Of a stretch of 64,000 nucleotides of DNA, positions 40,354 to 53,474 are shown piece by piece. The notes beneath the pieces are model-generated. The model was not told where the DNA came from. It made no database searches and worked only from the letters and a program-made list of their open reading frames with translations. A program made the translations under genes and the position numbers. Source of the stretch: Mucor racemosus (Eukaryota; Mucoromycota; Mucoromycetes; Mucorales; Mucoraceae); contig JAPEHQ010000013.1 of NCBI GenBank assembly GCA_027405735.1, positions 248,001-312,000 of the forward strand, in the 5' to 3' direction. Every line of letters begins with the position of its first letter. The stretch's first letter is position 1.

Positions 40354-41499
40354 AATAATAGAGTAAACAATACGTATACCTTCCCCCCTTACTTCCCACA
40401 TATATACACACACACACACACGCAATCTCTTTTTTTTTTTCCTTTATAATTGTACACGGATATATATATATAAAACCGCCTCTAATACATATAGACACAT
40501 ATAATGCTGCGGCTCGTTCTATTCATTATCATAATAATTTCATTCATAGTCGCAATCCAAAAATATTCAAATTGAACGCTCTATTTTCACAAATAGACAA
40601 AATATTGCGCAGTTAATTTTTTTTCACACTAATAATTTACTGCTTTTTGCTTTCTCCTTCATCAGATTATAATCCAAAGAACACGGTAATAGCTTATTGC
40701 GAAAGTAGGAATAAAAGCCATTGTATACATATATTTTAGAATCTTTCACTTTAATTCTCGCAATAAAATAGTTTCGATTTCCTACATCTAACTATAAGGA
40801 TTAAAAGAAATTTTATAAGTTTTCATCTAGAGAAATGAAGAAATATATATACAAACAATCAGTCGACTTATTGAATTGAAGATATACAAAAAGATGTACA
40901 CGTGTCGATGTAGCAAAACGAAATACCAAATCCCTTCTCTTCTCGGATATTTGTAAAAGATCGAGACTTCTTTACATTTATCTTCATCTAGGCATCTATA
41001 TATCTTGAATCAAAGCTAAAATTTCAGAATAGTACAAAGCATGAAAACGAGTATTGAATACCTTGCACTCATCATTTAAATAGGAACCTGTGGTTCGATA
41101 TTGAATTTTGTAACAACATTAAATATAATATATACATGGGTTGATCCTATCTTTTTTTTTTTTATAATTTCATCAGAAAACATATCTGTTTTGAAAGTAC
41201 ATTTCAAAATATTCATCTAAATCATCTTTACCGAGATTAATGTAATGATCTGTAGTTTTGGACTACCAACAAAGATGGATAATATGCTTATATATATTAT
41301 CCTTGTTATTATAAGTTGGTGATCACTGGATTGATGAAGGTCGGTGTTCTTATTTGTAAATTAGATATTTATCAATGAATAAATAAAAGTAAAGGGAGTG
41401 TAACAAGACAGATAAATCTACAAGGGATTATGTAATGATTTCCTTGTAGTATTTATATAAGGAATGAGGCAAGATTTTGCATGAATGAAACTGAAATGT
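40354..41499. other. Gene-free stretch after the PAS gene
   Basis: No gene is seen. A (CA)n run near 40404-40421 and an (AT)n run near 40460 follow the PAS gene; the rest is AT-rich without recognisable content. Confidence 0.5.
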
Positions 41500-42540
41500 T
41501 TGACTCATTACAATTTCCCTTAAAAACTGGGTCTCACTGTTTATTCCTACCCAACTTTTTTTTTCACCAAATAACATCAAGAAAAAAATATATGTCAATG
41601 TACCTGAGATGCTCACCTTCAATCCAAAAACAAGTATCCGAAAATATCCTATTTTTTACAGTTGGTATTAATTTTTCAGCGCTAATGTTTCATATTTCTA
41701 CGCGCATTTCACTGCTAAAGAATTAAAATCTTTGAGGCTTCATACCTCTACAAAAAATCAAGCTATACTAACACTTTCTAATAATAAAACTTACTTGTTT
41801 TAAAGTGCTCTATAACATATTTCAGTATGAAAAAATTCTGAACACTTTTATTTTTTTTCATTTTTTTTTTGGCATTTCTGTAGTTGGTTTCAAGATATTG
41901 ATTAAGTCGAACAACATTTTTTTTATATTCATGTCATTAAGCTCGTTGAGCTCTCTCGAATCCAATTTAGTTTTTTTCAAAATATTGATTTTTCGTGGAG
42001 ATATCCTTAAAAATGTGTACAAAAAGATACCTTCATTTCTAGCGTCCATTTTTCCCTTATATACCCTCATCCAAAATTCTGAATCTGAAAAAATTTTGGA
42101 CAAAAATTTCGTTTTCTCTACGAAAAATGCAGATAGAAGATTTTACAATAGCTCAATCTATAGGTAATGTTTTTGCGCATTATTGAAATTAGTTATATTG
42201 TAAATATGCTTATAAAAAGTGATGCGTATCTTCAAAAAACCTTCAAAATTTCAATTGCATTTTACGCCCAATTTAATGCGGAATGTTTTTCTGATTTTTG
42301 TCTAGATGTATGCAGAATTCAAAACTGTACAAAAGCTAATTAATACTCTAGGTCAACGTACTTTGTAGATCGTGAGCCATTGAAAATTTTTGTTTTTTTG
42401 AATCATTTTTCGTTCATTCCAACAAATAAATTTTGGAGCCCAGCTATCATCAGCTTCAAGCTGTAATGTGAATTACTATTTTGATTTTTTCGACGAAAGA
42501 TCAATATTTTTTGCTAAAACAAAGAATGCAGAGTAGCAAT
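41500..42540 (+). repeat. Dispersed repeat family 4, copy A
   Basis: The stretch matches, with clear divergence, 51300-51829 (same strand) and the reverse complement of 53475-54515. Shared blocks include aaaactgggtctca, tgtcattaagctcgtt and tttttcgtggagatatcc. There is no conserved coding frame. Parts of it also resemble family 1 in the opposite orientation, so the two families may share an ancestor. Confidence 0.75.
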
Positions 42541-44225
42541 CAACTAGACCTATCTTGTGAATACAGAAATTAGGCCCTGGATACTGAGTTTTAAGTTTTA
42601 CAAGATAATAAAGTATTATTTACAACAACTGTAGACAAAAAAACCCCCCCATCCTTGTGAATATTGATCTAATTAATCTTCAATTATACATGATGGTAGA
42701 TTTAAATATATCCTGCATAAAAATTTATATTTCTACTTTCAAAGATCACTATGAATTGAGGAAACCATCAGCAAAACATGATATTTCGATATTTCTGTCC
42801 AATAAAACCACGTGTTATATGGTATATTTTCATGTTTGATAAACAATACTTAAAAAAGAATACAATTAAAAGAGAATGAGTAATGAATCATTTCTTCAAC
42901 TGTATAATAAAAACAAGATTGCAGTAAAAAGGGGTAAAATCTATAAAAAAACTTTTAAAAAAGATACTGTTGTTTAAATCCTTCTTTATTTAATTATGGA
43001 TCATCTACAATAAAATGCTATTTCTACTTCTCTATTTATATTATTTGGTTAATGATATTTATATGGCAATTATTCTGTCGACTTTCAGTTATTCTGTGAA
43101 TTAGCTGATATAATAGCTAATAAAAAAAAATATAAAAAAACGGTAGTAAGTCAACTAGAATATAGTAATCTTTATTGACTTTAATAAACTGAAGATCTCT
43201 ATTATTTTGTCCTAAGCCCCTCTTTATATATACATTTCAAATCTATTCTAGTTTCGGTATTCATTCCTATTACAAGTGCTGTTATTTTCTATTATCTAAA
43301 CTGTTAGTGATGGTTCCATATCTCATAAGGAATGCTGTTCCAGTTTCCATATCTCTTCTAGGAATGCTATCTTGTCATGAATGATAGGAGTTGTCAACTC
43401 TAAATTAATAAATTTGTTTTAATTCAACACCAGATGAAATGGAGATCATAGTGTATCTTAACCACATATTCCGCAATTTTTAGTATATTGTTGGGTTGTT
43501 GAGTCCTTGATTTACCTGATCAAGGATGGCTCTTTAAATTGGTTTTTGACAACCTCAGCTTTCAATCATGCGTTCAGAACAGCCCTTACCTGTTCTATTT
43601 GATTCGCATGAAACTTTTAGATTTTTTTTTATTTGTAATACAACACATTATGAATGCCATTGATATCTTTGATACATTAGAATATCCTTGGTTATTTATG
43701 GTTTATATTCATAATCTTTTATTTGAATTGCATGGCATGGTTTCAAATGAGATGGCTTTTAATTTATTATGTGGGGAAATACTACCTAGTTCAGCACAAA
43801 GATGTCATTTATTTAGATATAGAAGTATGGCCTTTTATACTGATTTGACATTGAGATTTAATTCAAGGCACTATTGAACCATTAGATCTGCTTGATAGTA
43901 ATCTATGTGTGGAAATGGATCAATATTAATTTAATCGTGTTTTCAGAGCTTATGAGTTGCCTTGTTTCAATGCTGCGCTAAATGTGCTTGGATATTGATT
44001 TGATAGCTACTTGATTGAATACCCGCTGGGATAAAATAATATGGTGTCATAATTGAAGTCCAAGCGTTCTTGGTAATTACTGGATTAAACTTGGTACGCT
44101 AGGAGTTTTTGATATCGATCTGATGATATCAAGACTTTGCTCTTCAATACATGCCGTAGTCAATAGATTGTAAGATGTATTGATACTGTATAAGGTGGTA
44201 ATATATGGCACTTGATGACATAAAA
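42541..44225. other. Gene-free stretch with one unexplained open frame
   Basis: An open frame of about 112 codons at 43539-43877 lacks any recognised domain and an ATG at its start. The segment 44150-44225 resembles 49625-49710 (taagatgtattgatactg against taagatgtatggatactg), a short dispersed repeat. Nothing else was recognised. Confidence 0.4.
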
Positions 44226-44509
44226 CATAGTATATGATTCATATTTTTGCCAATGGTCACTCTTCCAAAAAAAAAAGCCGAACAATTGCCGGAAGCGGCC
44301 ATCTAATGATATTTTCAAGCTTTAAATTTCTAGGAAAAATCACCGGACAGCCGGGACGCGGTTGTTTAAATATTCCAAGCAGCTATAAGATGCAGGTATC
44401 GAAATTTTATACAAAAATTAAGGTTCGACTGTATTGCTATTAATTATTCAAAGGCTTATTTTAAGTAAAACATAAATACAACCTACAACATCATTAGCCT
44501 TCTTATAAC
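44226..44509 (+). repeat. Family 3, copy 2 (left part)
   Basis: This part matches 16620-16905. It ends with CTTATAAC, the left target-site duplication of the inserted hAT-like element, and resumes at 45131. Confidence 0.75.
44502..44509. repeat. 8-bp target-site duplication (left) of the hAT-like element
   Basis: CTTATAAC here and at 45123-45130 flank the element exactly. Eight bases is the length made by hAT transposases. Confidence 0.85.
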
Positions 44510-45122
44510 TAGCGTTCGCAAAATGACCGAGCCCAAGCGAGCGCAAGCAATTCCAGCAAGCATTTGCCGAGTCTAAAATATTTGAAAGTTACTCAAGCAA
44601 GCCCAAGCCTAAGCAGCGGCTCGTCGAGCAGTTGTATATCGAGCACTTTCAGTTTGGAAAGCAAGCAATCAAGCATAAATCAAGCATTATCTAATTTTTC
44701 AAAAAGTCAAACAAGTCCGAGCACGAGCATATAAGCAAGCGAGCAAATCCGAGTGCAAGCGCAAGTGTGGCGCTATATATTTTCACTCTAATACTGGTTC
44801 AAAATGTGATGCATTTTAACCTTTTTAAAGTAAAAATTACGTAAATTGAGTAACTTTTTCCTGTATTACATGCTTACTTGATTTGAAAGCAGGCAAAAAA
44901 TCAGGTTTACACGCAAGCAAGCCTATTTCAATTTGAAGCATTTTGAGCAAGTATACAAGCAAGCTTTCAACGCTTTTGTCGAGCGCCAAGCAGGATATTG
45001 CTAAAAAAAATTAATCAAGCAAGCTAAAGCAAGTAATAACCCGAAAAAAGCGCAATTCAAGCGAGCTCAAGCATAGGGCTCGCTCGTTTGCTTATGCTCA
45101 CACTGCTCGATTACGATCACTA
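44510..45122. mobile_element. Non-autonomous hAT-like element, copy 2, with 8-bp duplication
   Basis: The element is 613 bp. Its ends are TAGCGTTCGCAAAAT and, inverted, TAGTGATCGTAATCG; the first ten bases agree at seven positions here and at eight in copy 1. It is flanked by perfect 8-bp CTTATAAC duplications. The interior is full of CAAGC motifs and non-coding. The same host repeat at 16620-17003 is uninterrupted, giving a natural empty site. The TAG-type ends and 8-bp duplication point to hAT mobilisation; the autonomous partner is not in the window. Confidence 0.8.
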
Positions 45123-45130
45123 CTTATAAC

Positions 45131-45212
45131 GTATTTAACTTGAAAAGTATAAAATGATATAACCGGATTCAAAAAAAGTCCTAAAATCACAAATTTAAAG
45201 GATTTAGATATA
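45131..45212 (+). repeat. Family 3, copy 2 (right part)
   Basis: This part matches about 16920-17003 (aaaggattta at the end) and completes the repeat after the hAT-like insertion. Confidence 0.65.
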
Positions 45213-46483
45213 GAAGCCATTACAGCCGACCTGTGCTGCACAAGATGATTTTGTTGTCCCCAGGTGGGCTGCACACTATAGCCTGAGCTGTTGTGCCCAC
45301 TAAATATTATGAATAAAAAGATAACAAAATGCACACGGGCGCAACACAAAAAACTGCACACGAGCATAACGAAAAGCCTGTATGTGTAGAATTATAGATT
45401 CTGTCTATATGCATGACTTTAATCCCATGTGTGCATAATAGTAGAATTGCCCATAAGCATATCATTATCTCTATTTGTGCATAATAATAAAATCTGACCA
45501 TGAGAATAATGGTCTGATCGTATACGCACAAAGTGGTTTATACATGAGCATCGTTTCGTCCTCAAAATTCCATTCCATTTTTTACTGGAATGGGTTTTTA
45601 AATTACGTTTGTTTTTACTAATATAAATTATAAACAGTACAATAATACAATCCAATATGTTTTTGATTCAGAGCAATACATGCAAGAACCAATATATTTA
45701 CTACGATTATTACCATCATTTCTAAATATGTTTATTTTAGCAATAATGTTTACAACAACAATGGTTTTTGCTCGAACCTAAACTTAAATACCACTTACTG
45801 CTTAAATTTATATGCAACAAGCCAAATCTAAGATTACATATGTTTATCACTCATAAAATTTAAACAAATTAACCTTCTTTAAACTTATTATTTTAGTTTA
45901 CGATTGTCCGCTATAAAAAGATTTGTTTTCAAGTATACAGTAACTACGATCAAAATTATAGTTATTAGACAAAACATTAGATTATTCTTTTTTTTTCTAT
46001 ATCATTTGAAATTTCATCGCTTTTCTGGAACATTTCGTGGGTTTGTAGCCAGTTCTAGCTTTTTTATTGAATAGATATAAGTATCATTGCCTTCGATTTG
46101 ATTTGCTAATCAAGAAATACGTCCAACAATACAGTAGTAAATAATGCTATTTGATCTTAGAATTCAGTTAATTATAAATGAAAATATCAGTCTCTAATAT
46201 AACAACTGCTACCTATATTAAAAACATTATTAGTTCCCCCTTCTGTTAGCGTGCGTATTTAGATAAAAGAAAAGAATACCAGCTTGATAGTCTGATATGC
46301 CCTATCAAACGGTGAATAATATCCTTGGAGTATGAAAACAAAAGAAAGAAACAACACACGTAGAAAAGGATTTTCAAGGCTTTACACTATTTAGTACAAT
46401 TAAAACCCTGCTAAATTGCTCATTTCAGCCAATGTAAAAGCAGCATTACAGCGCATTAACTATAAATTAAACAAAATAGGTAG
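45213..46483. other. Gene-free stretch
   Basis: Only short overlapping frames on the minus strand (45098-45655) without recognisable domains are present. No repeat or RNA gene was recognised. Confidence 0.5.
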
Positions 46484-47415
46484 TAACTGATATTATGAAA
46501 ACATACATTTTTCTAACAGAAAAACCGTCTGCCATATCATACAGTACATTCATTAAAAAATTGTAAAAGCGAGCCCGTAGAGCACCGCCGTAGTTGAGCA
46601 TAGCAAGATCGAATGGTTAAGTATCTTATACTATCGTATATATCTAAGTTTTAAATAAAAATGAATTTTTTTTCAACTTTTCTTATATTTAACCACGTAT
46701 GGTCTGAAAATTCAGTTTTTGTAGCGGAAATTTTCGGGGCTCATTTCATCCTTACGAACACTCATGATTTTGATCAAAAAACAGAAAAAACAATTTTTGA
46801 TACCAAAATCGACGTTTAAATATACTACATTATGAGAGAAAATTGTAGCCATAGCTAATACACATTTTATAAAAGCTTAATATTAAATGTTAAATAATGA
46901 AACTTTGTACTTTTGCCCCAAAAACGGCTTTTTGATTAAAGGATTTTCGTGAAAAATTTGCAATAAAAATGTTTGTTATTTTTGATTGAGCAAATAGAGC
47001 GCTAAATGATTTATATGTGTATATTTTTTGTTTTTATAATTGGTAGTATAATTAACTCTAGATTTGCAAAACCGGAAAAAAAAATTTAAAAAATGTCAAA
47101 ATTGAGGATCTGGACAAAAATAATTTTCTAAATTAATATTCCGCCTATAAGCCTTGTAAGACTTAAAAATAAGAGATTTTATAATACTTGAGAGCTTTTT
47201 GAAGAATTTACGATGCTGTACCCACTTGATTTGAGCTTATTACTATGAATCTTTATACATTTTAATATTGCGTGGTAGTTTATTTGATGATAATATAGTC
47301 TTACTTTATAAGTGTTGCATTAGAGTTGATTTACATTGAGTTTTACTCTTATTTCTTCTGCAATATGCAATATCATAAAAATAAACATGGCCATCACTGG
47401 AACCTATTATTGCCG
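46484..47415 (+). repeat. Dispersed repeat family 5, copy 1
   Basis: The stretch matches 62038-62930 along its whole length. Shared blocks include tggtctgaaaattcagtttt, actcatgattttgatcaaaa and gatgctgtacccact. No coding frame is conserved. Near its left end is a relatively GC-rich block (gcgagcccgtagagcaccgc) that recurs alone at 62985. Confidence 0.8.
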
Positions 47416-50327
47416 CCTTTTTGCCGTCTGTGTCCTAAACCAGTTTATTCAATGCTTCATCAGAACCAACTTACGTACTTACAAATGGTTCCTCGGCATT
47501 TGCATTAAAATTTCATAAATCAAATTGACTAATTCCATCTACAACAGTATCAAACGTATCATCGGCCCGCCTTATGATAAATGCCCATCTAAAATCAGAA
47601 ACATCCTATTGTCATTATTGTTATAAGCTATGAAAAGCTTGATTTTTAATAATACAGCAATCAGTAAATAAAAAGCAAGATGATACTAATATCATATGAT
47701 GAGTATTTAACATCTAAGTAAGTTTGATAAAGTATGCTTTTAAACTTTTTTAAAAACTCTGAAGCGAACACAACATTTTGGTCCTGTAATTTCTATCCAT
47801 CAAAATTTTGCGGTTTTTACTACACAATGAATGCTCTTTTTATCTATCTTGACCTCGATGTACATTGTTGGGTACCAGCTTTTTACCAGTTGTATTTTCT
47901 CTTTTCTCTAATTCATTAATATCCAGTCATATTGAAGGATGATTTGCAACACTGTCAAAAAAAATGAATACTTCAAGGTTTTTCTGCATATCAAATTTTG
48001 TGATTTAGTAGCAATTATTGCACTTAACTATGCTTTTTGAACCTATTGATGTTAATCAGGATAATTAGTACTTTCTTTCAAAAGTAAGATTTGCTTTATA
48101 CATTTACATTCACCCATTCAATAAACGACATTACATTTATTATCAGTTATATCAATCAATGAACTTCGTCCTGATTTGATACATTTGACAACAATTAAAA
48201 GCCTAAATTACACTGGAGCCACCAGGTATCGCCACAAAAAAATCTCGTACATGTAGACGAAGCATCACAATTTGGATCATTTTTTGTGTTTATTGATCTG
48301 AGGTCTCTCACACGTTCATATATCTCTGCATTAACCATATTTCTGTATGTTTAATTCAACTGAAACACATTGAACGTCAACATTATATCTGATAAAACGT
48401 CTTTATTGCGAGTCAACACAACTAATTTGATGCCTAGTTTAGCATCAACAGTTGAATCAGATAAATTTGAGATTAGATGACCCCTTTTAATAATAGTCTT
48501 GCATATCATGAGCCAACAATGGACCGTTATTAAGTTATTATAGATACTTTAAATAAGGATGGTGAGTTAACTCTAATGGACGAAGAACAAGTCAATTAGC
48601 AGTATAAAAAAATATTAAAATCAAATAGAGATAGCAATTGAATGAGCAAAAGATTATAAACAATGTAAATTGGTATAATTGAATTGTTTCAAGCGTTTTG
48701 AACTGAATACACCTTTACTTTTGGCTTATAAAAATTGATTTATTAGTAAAATCAATTAACAAACTAATAAGTAATGATTATGATATATATACTTTTGATA
48801 GTTGGTAGTAGTGGTATACAAGGCAACACCTTGTTTTCCTCTTCTTGGTTAGTTGTTGGCCACTAAATAGAAACAAATATTTTTAGAAACTAAATAAAAT
48901 AACATGAGTTTATTAATTTATTCAAATCAAGTCAATACTATACATAATTTTATAATCACCAATTTTTTAGCAGGTGGATTTCAAATTTAGACCAAAAAAG
49001 CATTGATTATAACGAAGATGATGGGAAAAAATGACTAAGCCTTGGATGCTTTTTTTTTGAGAAAATAATATTATAGCGCGCCCTTAACATTAACAGTTAA
49101 TATTTTATCTCGAAATAAATAATAGAAAAAACATGTAATTGTACCTGCTGCTTGATTTCAGTTTAAAAAAGATATTGGTCTTTCTGTTGTAGTTTTAAAC
49201 ATAAAGAAAAGAACTGAGGAAAGTGGGGAAGAAAAAAGAAAAATAATCCTAAATCAGTCGGTTTTGTTTGCTATAAACAGAACTTTACAAAAGCATAAAT
49301 AATTTTAGTGTTGTCAAACAGGTTGTTGTCGTTGTTTCCATTTGGTCCCCGAAAGAAGAACGTGGGCAGAACTCTTTCAAACCCAAATTTCAGATTGATA
49401 TATCTCGTCAATAAGGCAATTCTATTGAATCAGAATAACTCACATCTGCTCTAAACCATTCAAATTATCTTCGTTATTAATTATATTATGATTGATATAC
49501 TTTAATAAATTGACTAAGAAACCTTGATCTCATTGCTCTGCTCATCTGTGCTGCCTGATCTGCATAAAAGTTTTTATTCTGCCCATCTGTGCAGATCACA
49601 ATTCCCATGGGAAGCATAGTTCGGCCGTAATGGTCGTCAATATATTTTAAGATGTATGGATACTGCAGAAGGTGATAAAGTATGATACTTGGTGGAATGC
49701 AACATGAATGATGATAAATAATAAATTGACGGAAGCTACATACCTTTGGGCATTACTCTTAAGTTTTTACACATAAAGTGCGTTTTGAGTGAAGAGTCAT
49801 ATGCCTTTAATAGTATTGTCATGCAGTAATAATTACCATGAAGTCCATTATTAAGGATAAACTAAAGTTGATGACAAACCGATTTCTAACTGATAATGAC
49901 TGAAGTCGGAACTGATAGAAATTTAAATATGATTAACAATGTTATTCGCTGAGCTCTTTTCAAGTCTCTCTGAAAAATGACTACCGATATTTCACTACGT
50001 ATGCCTTTATGTTGCAATTAGTAATACTCTATTTGTTACTTACTGGATGAAAACCAAAATCAAAATATACAGACAGTAGTAGACCTACAATACAGTTTAC
50101 ATTATCAAATTATTGCGTGCAGATTGTATCTCTCTTGTGCTTGTAAAATAAGATATTCATAAAGAAAATGGATTTCCGAAATAGCACTAAAAATATTGGA
50201 GTAGAGAAAAGAAGAAAACAATTGGTAATCTTTTGAAAGCTGCGCATTGAAATGTAAAACGAAAAAAAAAGGCGAGGGGATGATTAGCTGCGCTTCTAGC
50301 CCGGCAAACACAAGTTCCGAAGAAAAT
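47416..50327. other. Gene-free stretch
   Basis: No convincing gene was found in 2.9 kb. A short repeat at 49625-49710 resembles 44150-44225. Otherwise it is AT-rich sequence with only short frames. Confidence 0.5.
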
Positions 50328-50408
50328 TCGTTTACACGAGTTTTGAACCCGCAACCTCTCCGTTTAAACTAGCTGTAAAACGCATAAGTGTATCAACTAG
50401 GACAAACG
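50328..50408 (-). tRNA. tRNA-like sequence, possibly tRNA-Val(UAC) with a short intron or a pseudogene
   Basis: On the minus strand CGTTTGT at the 5' end can pair with GTAAACG at the 3' end (two G-T wobbles). A D-arm-like CCTAGTTGATAC, an anticodon-like GTTTTACA, and a T-arm with GCGGGTTCAAAACTCGT follow in order. A TTTT terminator lies two bases after the end. About 11 extra bases after the anticodon region could be an intron in the usual position. The anticodon stem pairs imperfectly, so it may be a decayed tRNA or a tRNA-derived element. Confidence 0.35.
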
Positions 50409-51194
50409 TTCCCTCTATGTCTGCTTTTTTCAATTGCTGTCCTTCTACTTATCTCTTCTTATTTTGTTTTTCTTGATTTGTGCAATGCTGAGTAATTTCA
50501 CCATATTTTTTTTCTTTGGTATATAATACTACTATTTGCTGAATATCAGCAGCAATTTGATTTACAAAAAATATTTATTCCTGACCGAAATATAAAGAAA
50601 AACCTGTCATTTTTGCACAATATCATGTAATTATGCTAGATACAATAATGCAAAGTTGACTTTATTTTGCTAGAAAATATAACTGAAGTTTCCAGTGAGC
50701 ATATAATCAATAGATATAGAATAGTGTTACGTATATATACAAAAGTTTAGTAGTGGATAAAACGTATATGTATGTATATACAATAACAAAATTTTTATAA
50801 TCTATAAAGGTTACGGTTATTGATGTTAAAAATACCAGATCTCGTCCGATCTTCATTACAGGAAAACAATATCTGCTAATACAGTGCATATATACAGTAT
50901 AATAAAAAATAATTTTTAAATTTTTTTTTCTATGTAGAAGCTAAACAATCACATTCTATAATATTTATGTACTTACTTTTCATACTAATTAATCAATAAA
51001 AAAATTACAATTTATTTTTTTTGTTCTGTCCTTCACAACCTATTTTGACTTGCTGTAGTACACGAAGAAACTACTACACTCGATAAGTTAAAATGAATTT
51101 TAATATTAGATTTGGATTTTCAAAAAAAAATTCATGGGTTCAATCTTCAAAATCGGAATATGCCTTCTTTCTATAACTAATCTCATAATGAACA
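50409..51194. other. Gene-free stretch
   Basis: AT-rich sequence with no recognised feature between the tRNA-like sequence and the inverted-arm element. Confidence 0.5.
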
Positions 51195-51830
51195 TTTTTG
51201 GGATATACTTTAGACACTACTAAACAGTCATGAACTGGTCGCACTATGTTTGCTATTCCTAAATTTATTTTATATCTCACAAAAGGCTCAAAAACGCGTA
51301 AAATTCACTGCTTTTTTCTTGAAAACTGGGTCTCATTTTTCATCCCTGCTCTACTTTTTGTTTTCACTAAATAATACCAAAACAAAATTATATGCCAATG
51401 TACCTGAGATGTTCAGCTTTAATTCGAAAATAAGTGTCCGGAAATATCCTACTTTTTGCAGTTGGTATTAATTTTTCAGTGCTAAGGTTTCAGATTTTTT
51501 ACGCGTATTTCACTGCTAAAGGGTTGAAAAATTTGAGGCTTCATATCTCCAGAAAACATTAAGCTATACTAACATTTTTTAATAAAAAAACTTACTTGTT
51601 TTAAAGTGCTTTATAACATATTTTAATATGAAAAAATTCTGAGCACCTTTATTTTTTTTCATTTTTTTTTTGACATTTCTGTAGTAGGTTTCAAAATGTT
51701 GGCTAAATTGAGCAAACTTTTTTTTGCATTCATGTCATTAAGCTCGTTAAGCTCTCTCGGACCCAATTTGGAGTTTTTCAAAATTTTGATTTTTCGTGGA
51801 GATATCCTAAAAAATGTGTACAAAAAGGTA
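51195..51830 (+). repeat. Family 4, copy B: left arm of a long inverted repeat
   Basis: From 51256 to 51829 this is almost identical to the reverse complement of 53996-54563; the outer ~60 bp is more diverged. It ends abruptly at caaaaaggta, where the Harbinger remnant begins. Confidence 0.85.
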
Positions 51831-52488
51831 ATCAAGTCGAGAAAAACCAGCATCTCCCAAAACGTATCAATAATATCAAGAAAGTTGCTTTGACTTAAAA
51901 TCCGCATTTTGCGAGAGCTTTCCATGTACCCTGTCTTTTCGAAAAGTCTAATTCTAGGTTTATCACCGCAAATTGCTAGGTTTTGTATCCCATAAATTGT
52001 TTGTCGCAAAAGAAATTCTTGTGTCTCCTCCATGTTGGAGTATATGTCAGCTTGATAACACCCCCGTCTAGAAACCCAACGCATCCAGCAAAGCCATAAA
52101 AATTATTGTTTCTTTTGTTGATAGCAATCCTTTCTTCTTCGTTAGGCCAGGTCAAAAATAGTTTCTCGTATTTTAATACAGCTTCTATGAATCTGGAAGT
52201 AAATGGATCCACAGACGCCTCTATGACAGTAATACAGTTAGTCAATTAGGTGACAACAGAGAACGTACATATATGTAGCTTTAACGTACTGAAGAATCCC
52301 CATTTTTGGGCAAGCTTTCCAAGATCACTTTCGTTTCCGTAGGAACCAAATCTTTCAAGGGCAACGCACATCTTCATTTTGACAGGCGTCGGACTAGAGG
52401 TATATTCTTTGCTTAACTTTATTAGGTTATGTAACTTTTCAAAGGAGCGATGGTTCATACGAACATAGGGTTCGGAAATCTTCATCAA
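51831..52488 (-). pseudogene. Decayed PIF/Harbinger-type transposase (DDE_Tnp_4 family)
   Basis: The N-terminal part (52488-52290; FEKLHNLIKLSKEY, ALERFGSYGNESDLGKLAQ) is followed by a good 69-nt intron (52289-52221, GTACGT...ATAG). The second exon continues ASVDPFTSRFIEAVLKYEK and YGFAGCVGFLDGGVIKL, whose Asp is the first catalytic residue of the Harbinger DDE nuclease. A frameshift near 51985 moves the frame to NLAICGDKPRIRLFEKTG, and the C-terminal half with the remaining catalytic residues is cut off at the family 4 arm. The intact splice signals suggest fairly recent decay. Confidence 0.7.
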
Positions 52489-53474
52489 TATGATTCCAAA
52501 ATAATTCGTTAAATTTTTGCAATTGAATCTCTTTTCTTATTGATTAACTAAATGACAGGCTTTGTAGGGTCAATTATACAGTATTTGCTGTTTTTTTTCA
52601 ATCCCCTAAAAGCTTCCTTCAGTTTACTGCTATCATTATCAGTTTTTCCAGGATTTTTATCACTGCTTTGAGTAGCTTCGATGTTTCTGGAAATTGCATA
52701 TTCTTTTCATCTAATTTCTATGCGTTTCTCAATGCTTTTTTAAAGAGTTAAGTAGTCTTTGCCTTGTACGAATTCTAACCATGATTAAGATGTTATATGA
52801 TATAAAATTAGACAAAAACTAATTGTATTTTTTCAACATTATTATAACATTGTGGAAGTATAACAGGCTGTGGTAATGAGGAATGTAGTCTGGTTTTCGA
52901 CCAATCATATACAAATTAACGAATATACAATACTTTAGGATTTACTTTTGAAAAGAGGTAGATGTATTTCAATATATTCATTTTATTTTAAACCAACCAT
53001 AAACGGGTAAATTTGGTATTTTGAGATTGACGCCCCTTAACAACTTGTAGTCTTTATTTTGTTGTATTGGAAATATTCCTTATCTATATATACCTCTCAC
53101 TTTAAGATCAGAGTGTCAAAGATGCGCTCCTACTTTTATGTAAAGTTGGAAGTTATTAGAATCAAAATTTGCTGAGATAGGGGGCTTCGGTTATCAAGTT
53201 TTTATGGTTGTAAAAAGTAGGTTTCAGGCGGGCTTTAAGTGGGTTTAAAATGTTTTCATCCAATATTAAGTCAAATTTCGTAAAATCTTTAAAGATCTAC
53301 CTTCACTCTATGGGCCATTGATCTCTCTCAAAAAATAGAAATACTAATATCAGAATATAAGTGCACTAGCCAGACATTGACCAAAATTGACCAAGATCGT
53401 CCTAAAATTGATTATTAAATATTGAGCACCTAGATTGAGGTACCAACTTTTTGCATTTACAAGACACCACACTC

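Noticed and set aside
43539..43877. Open frame of ~112 codons with hydrophobic content
   Set aside because: No ATG at its start, no recognised domain, no splice context; kept only as an unexplained frame in an intergenic note.
45098..45655. Three overlapping minus-strand frames as a possible small membrane protein gene
   Set aside because: They have Cys- and Ile-rich random-looking composition, partly overlap the hAT-like element and repeat family 3, and lack any domain or splice pattern.
46560..46625. GC-rich block considered as a tRNA or 5S-derived promoter
   Set aside because: No acceptor pairing or cloverleaf could be drawn, and the block recurs as part of repeat family 5.
47326..47518. 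Two short overlapping frames
   Set aside because: They lie across the end of repeat family 5 and are not conserved as coding sequence in the second copy.
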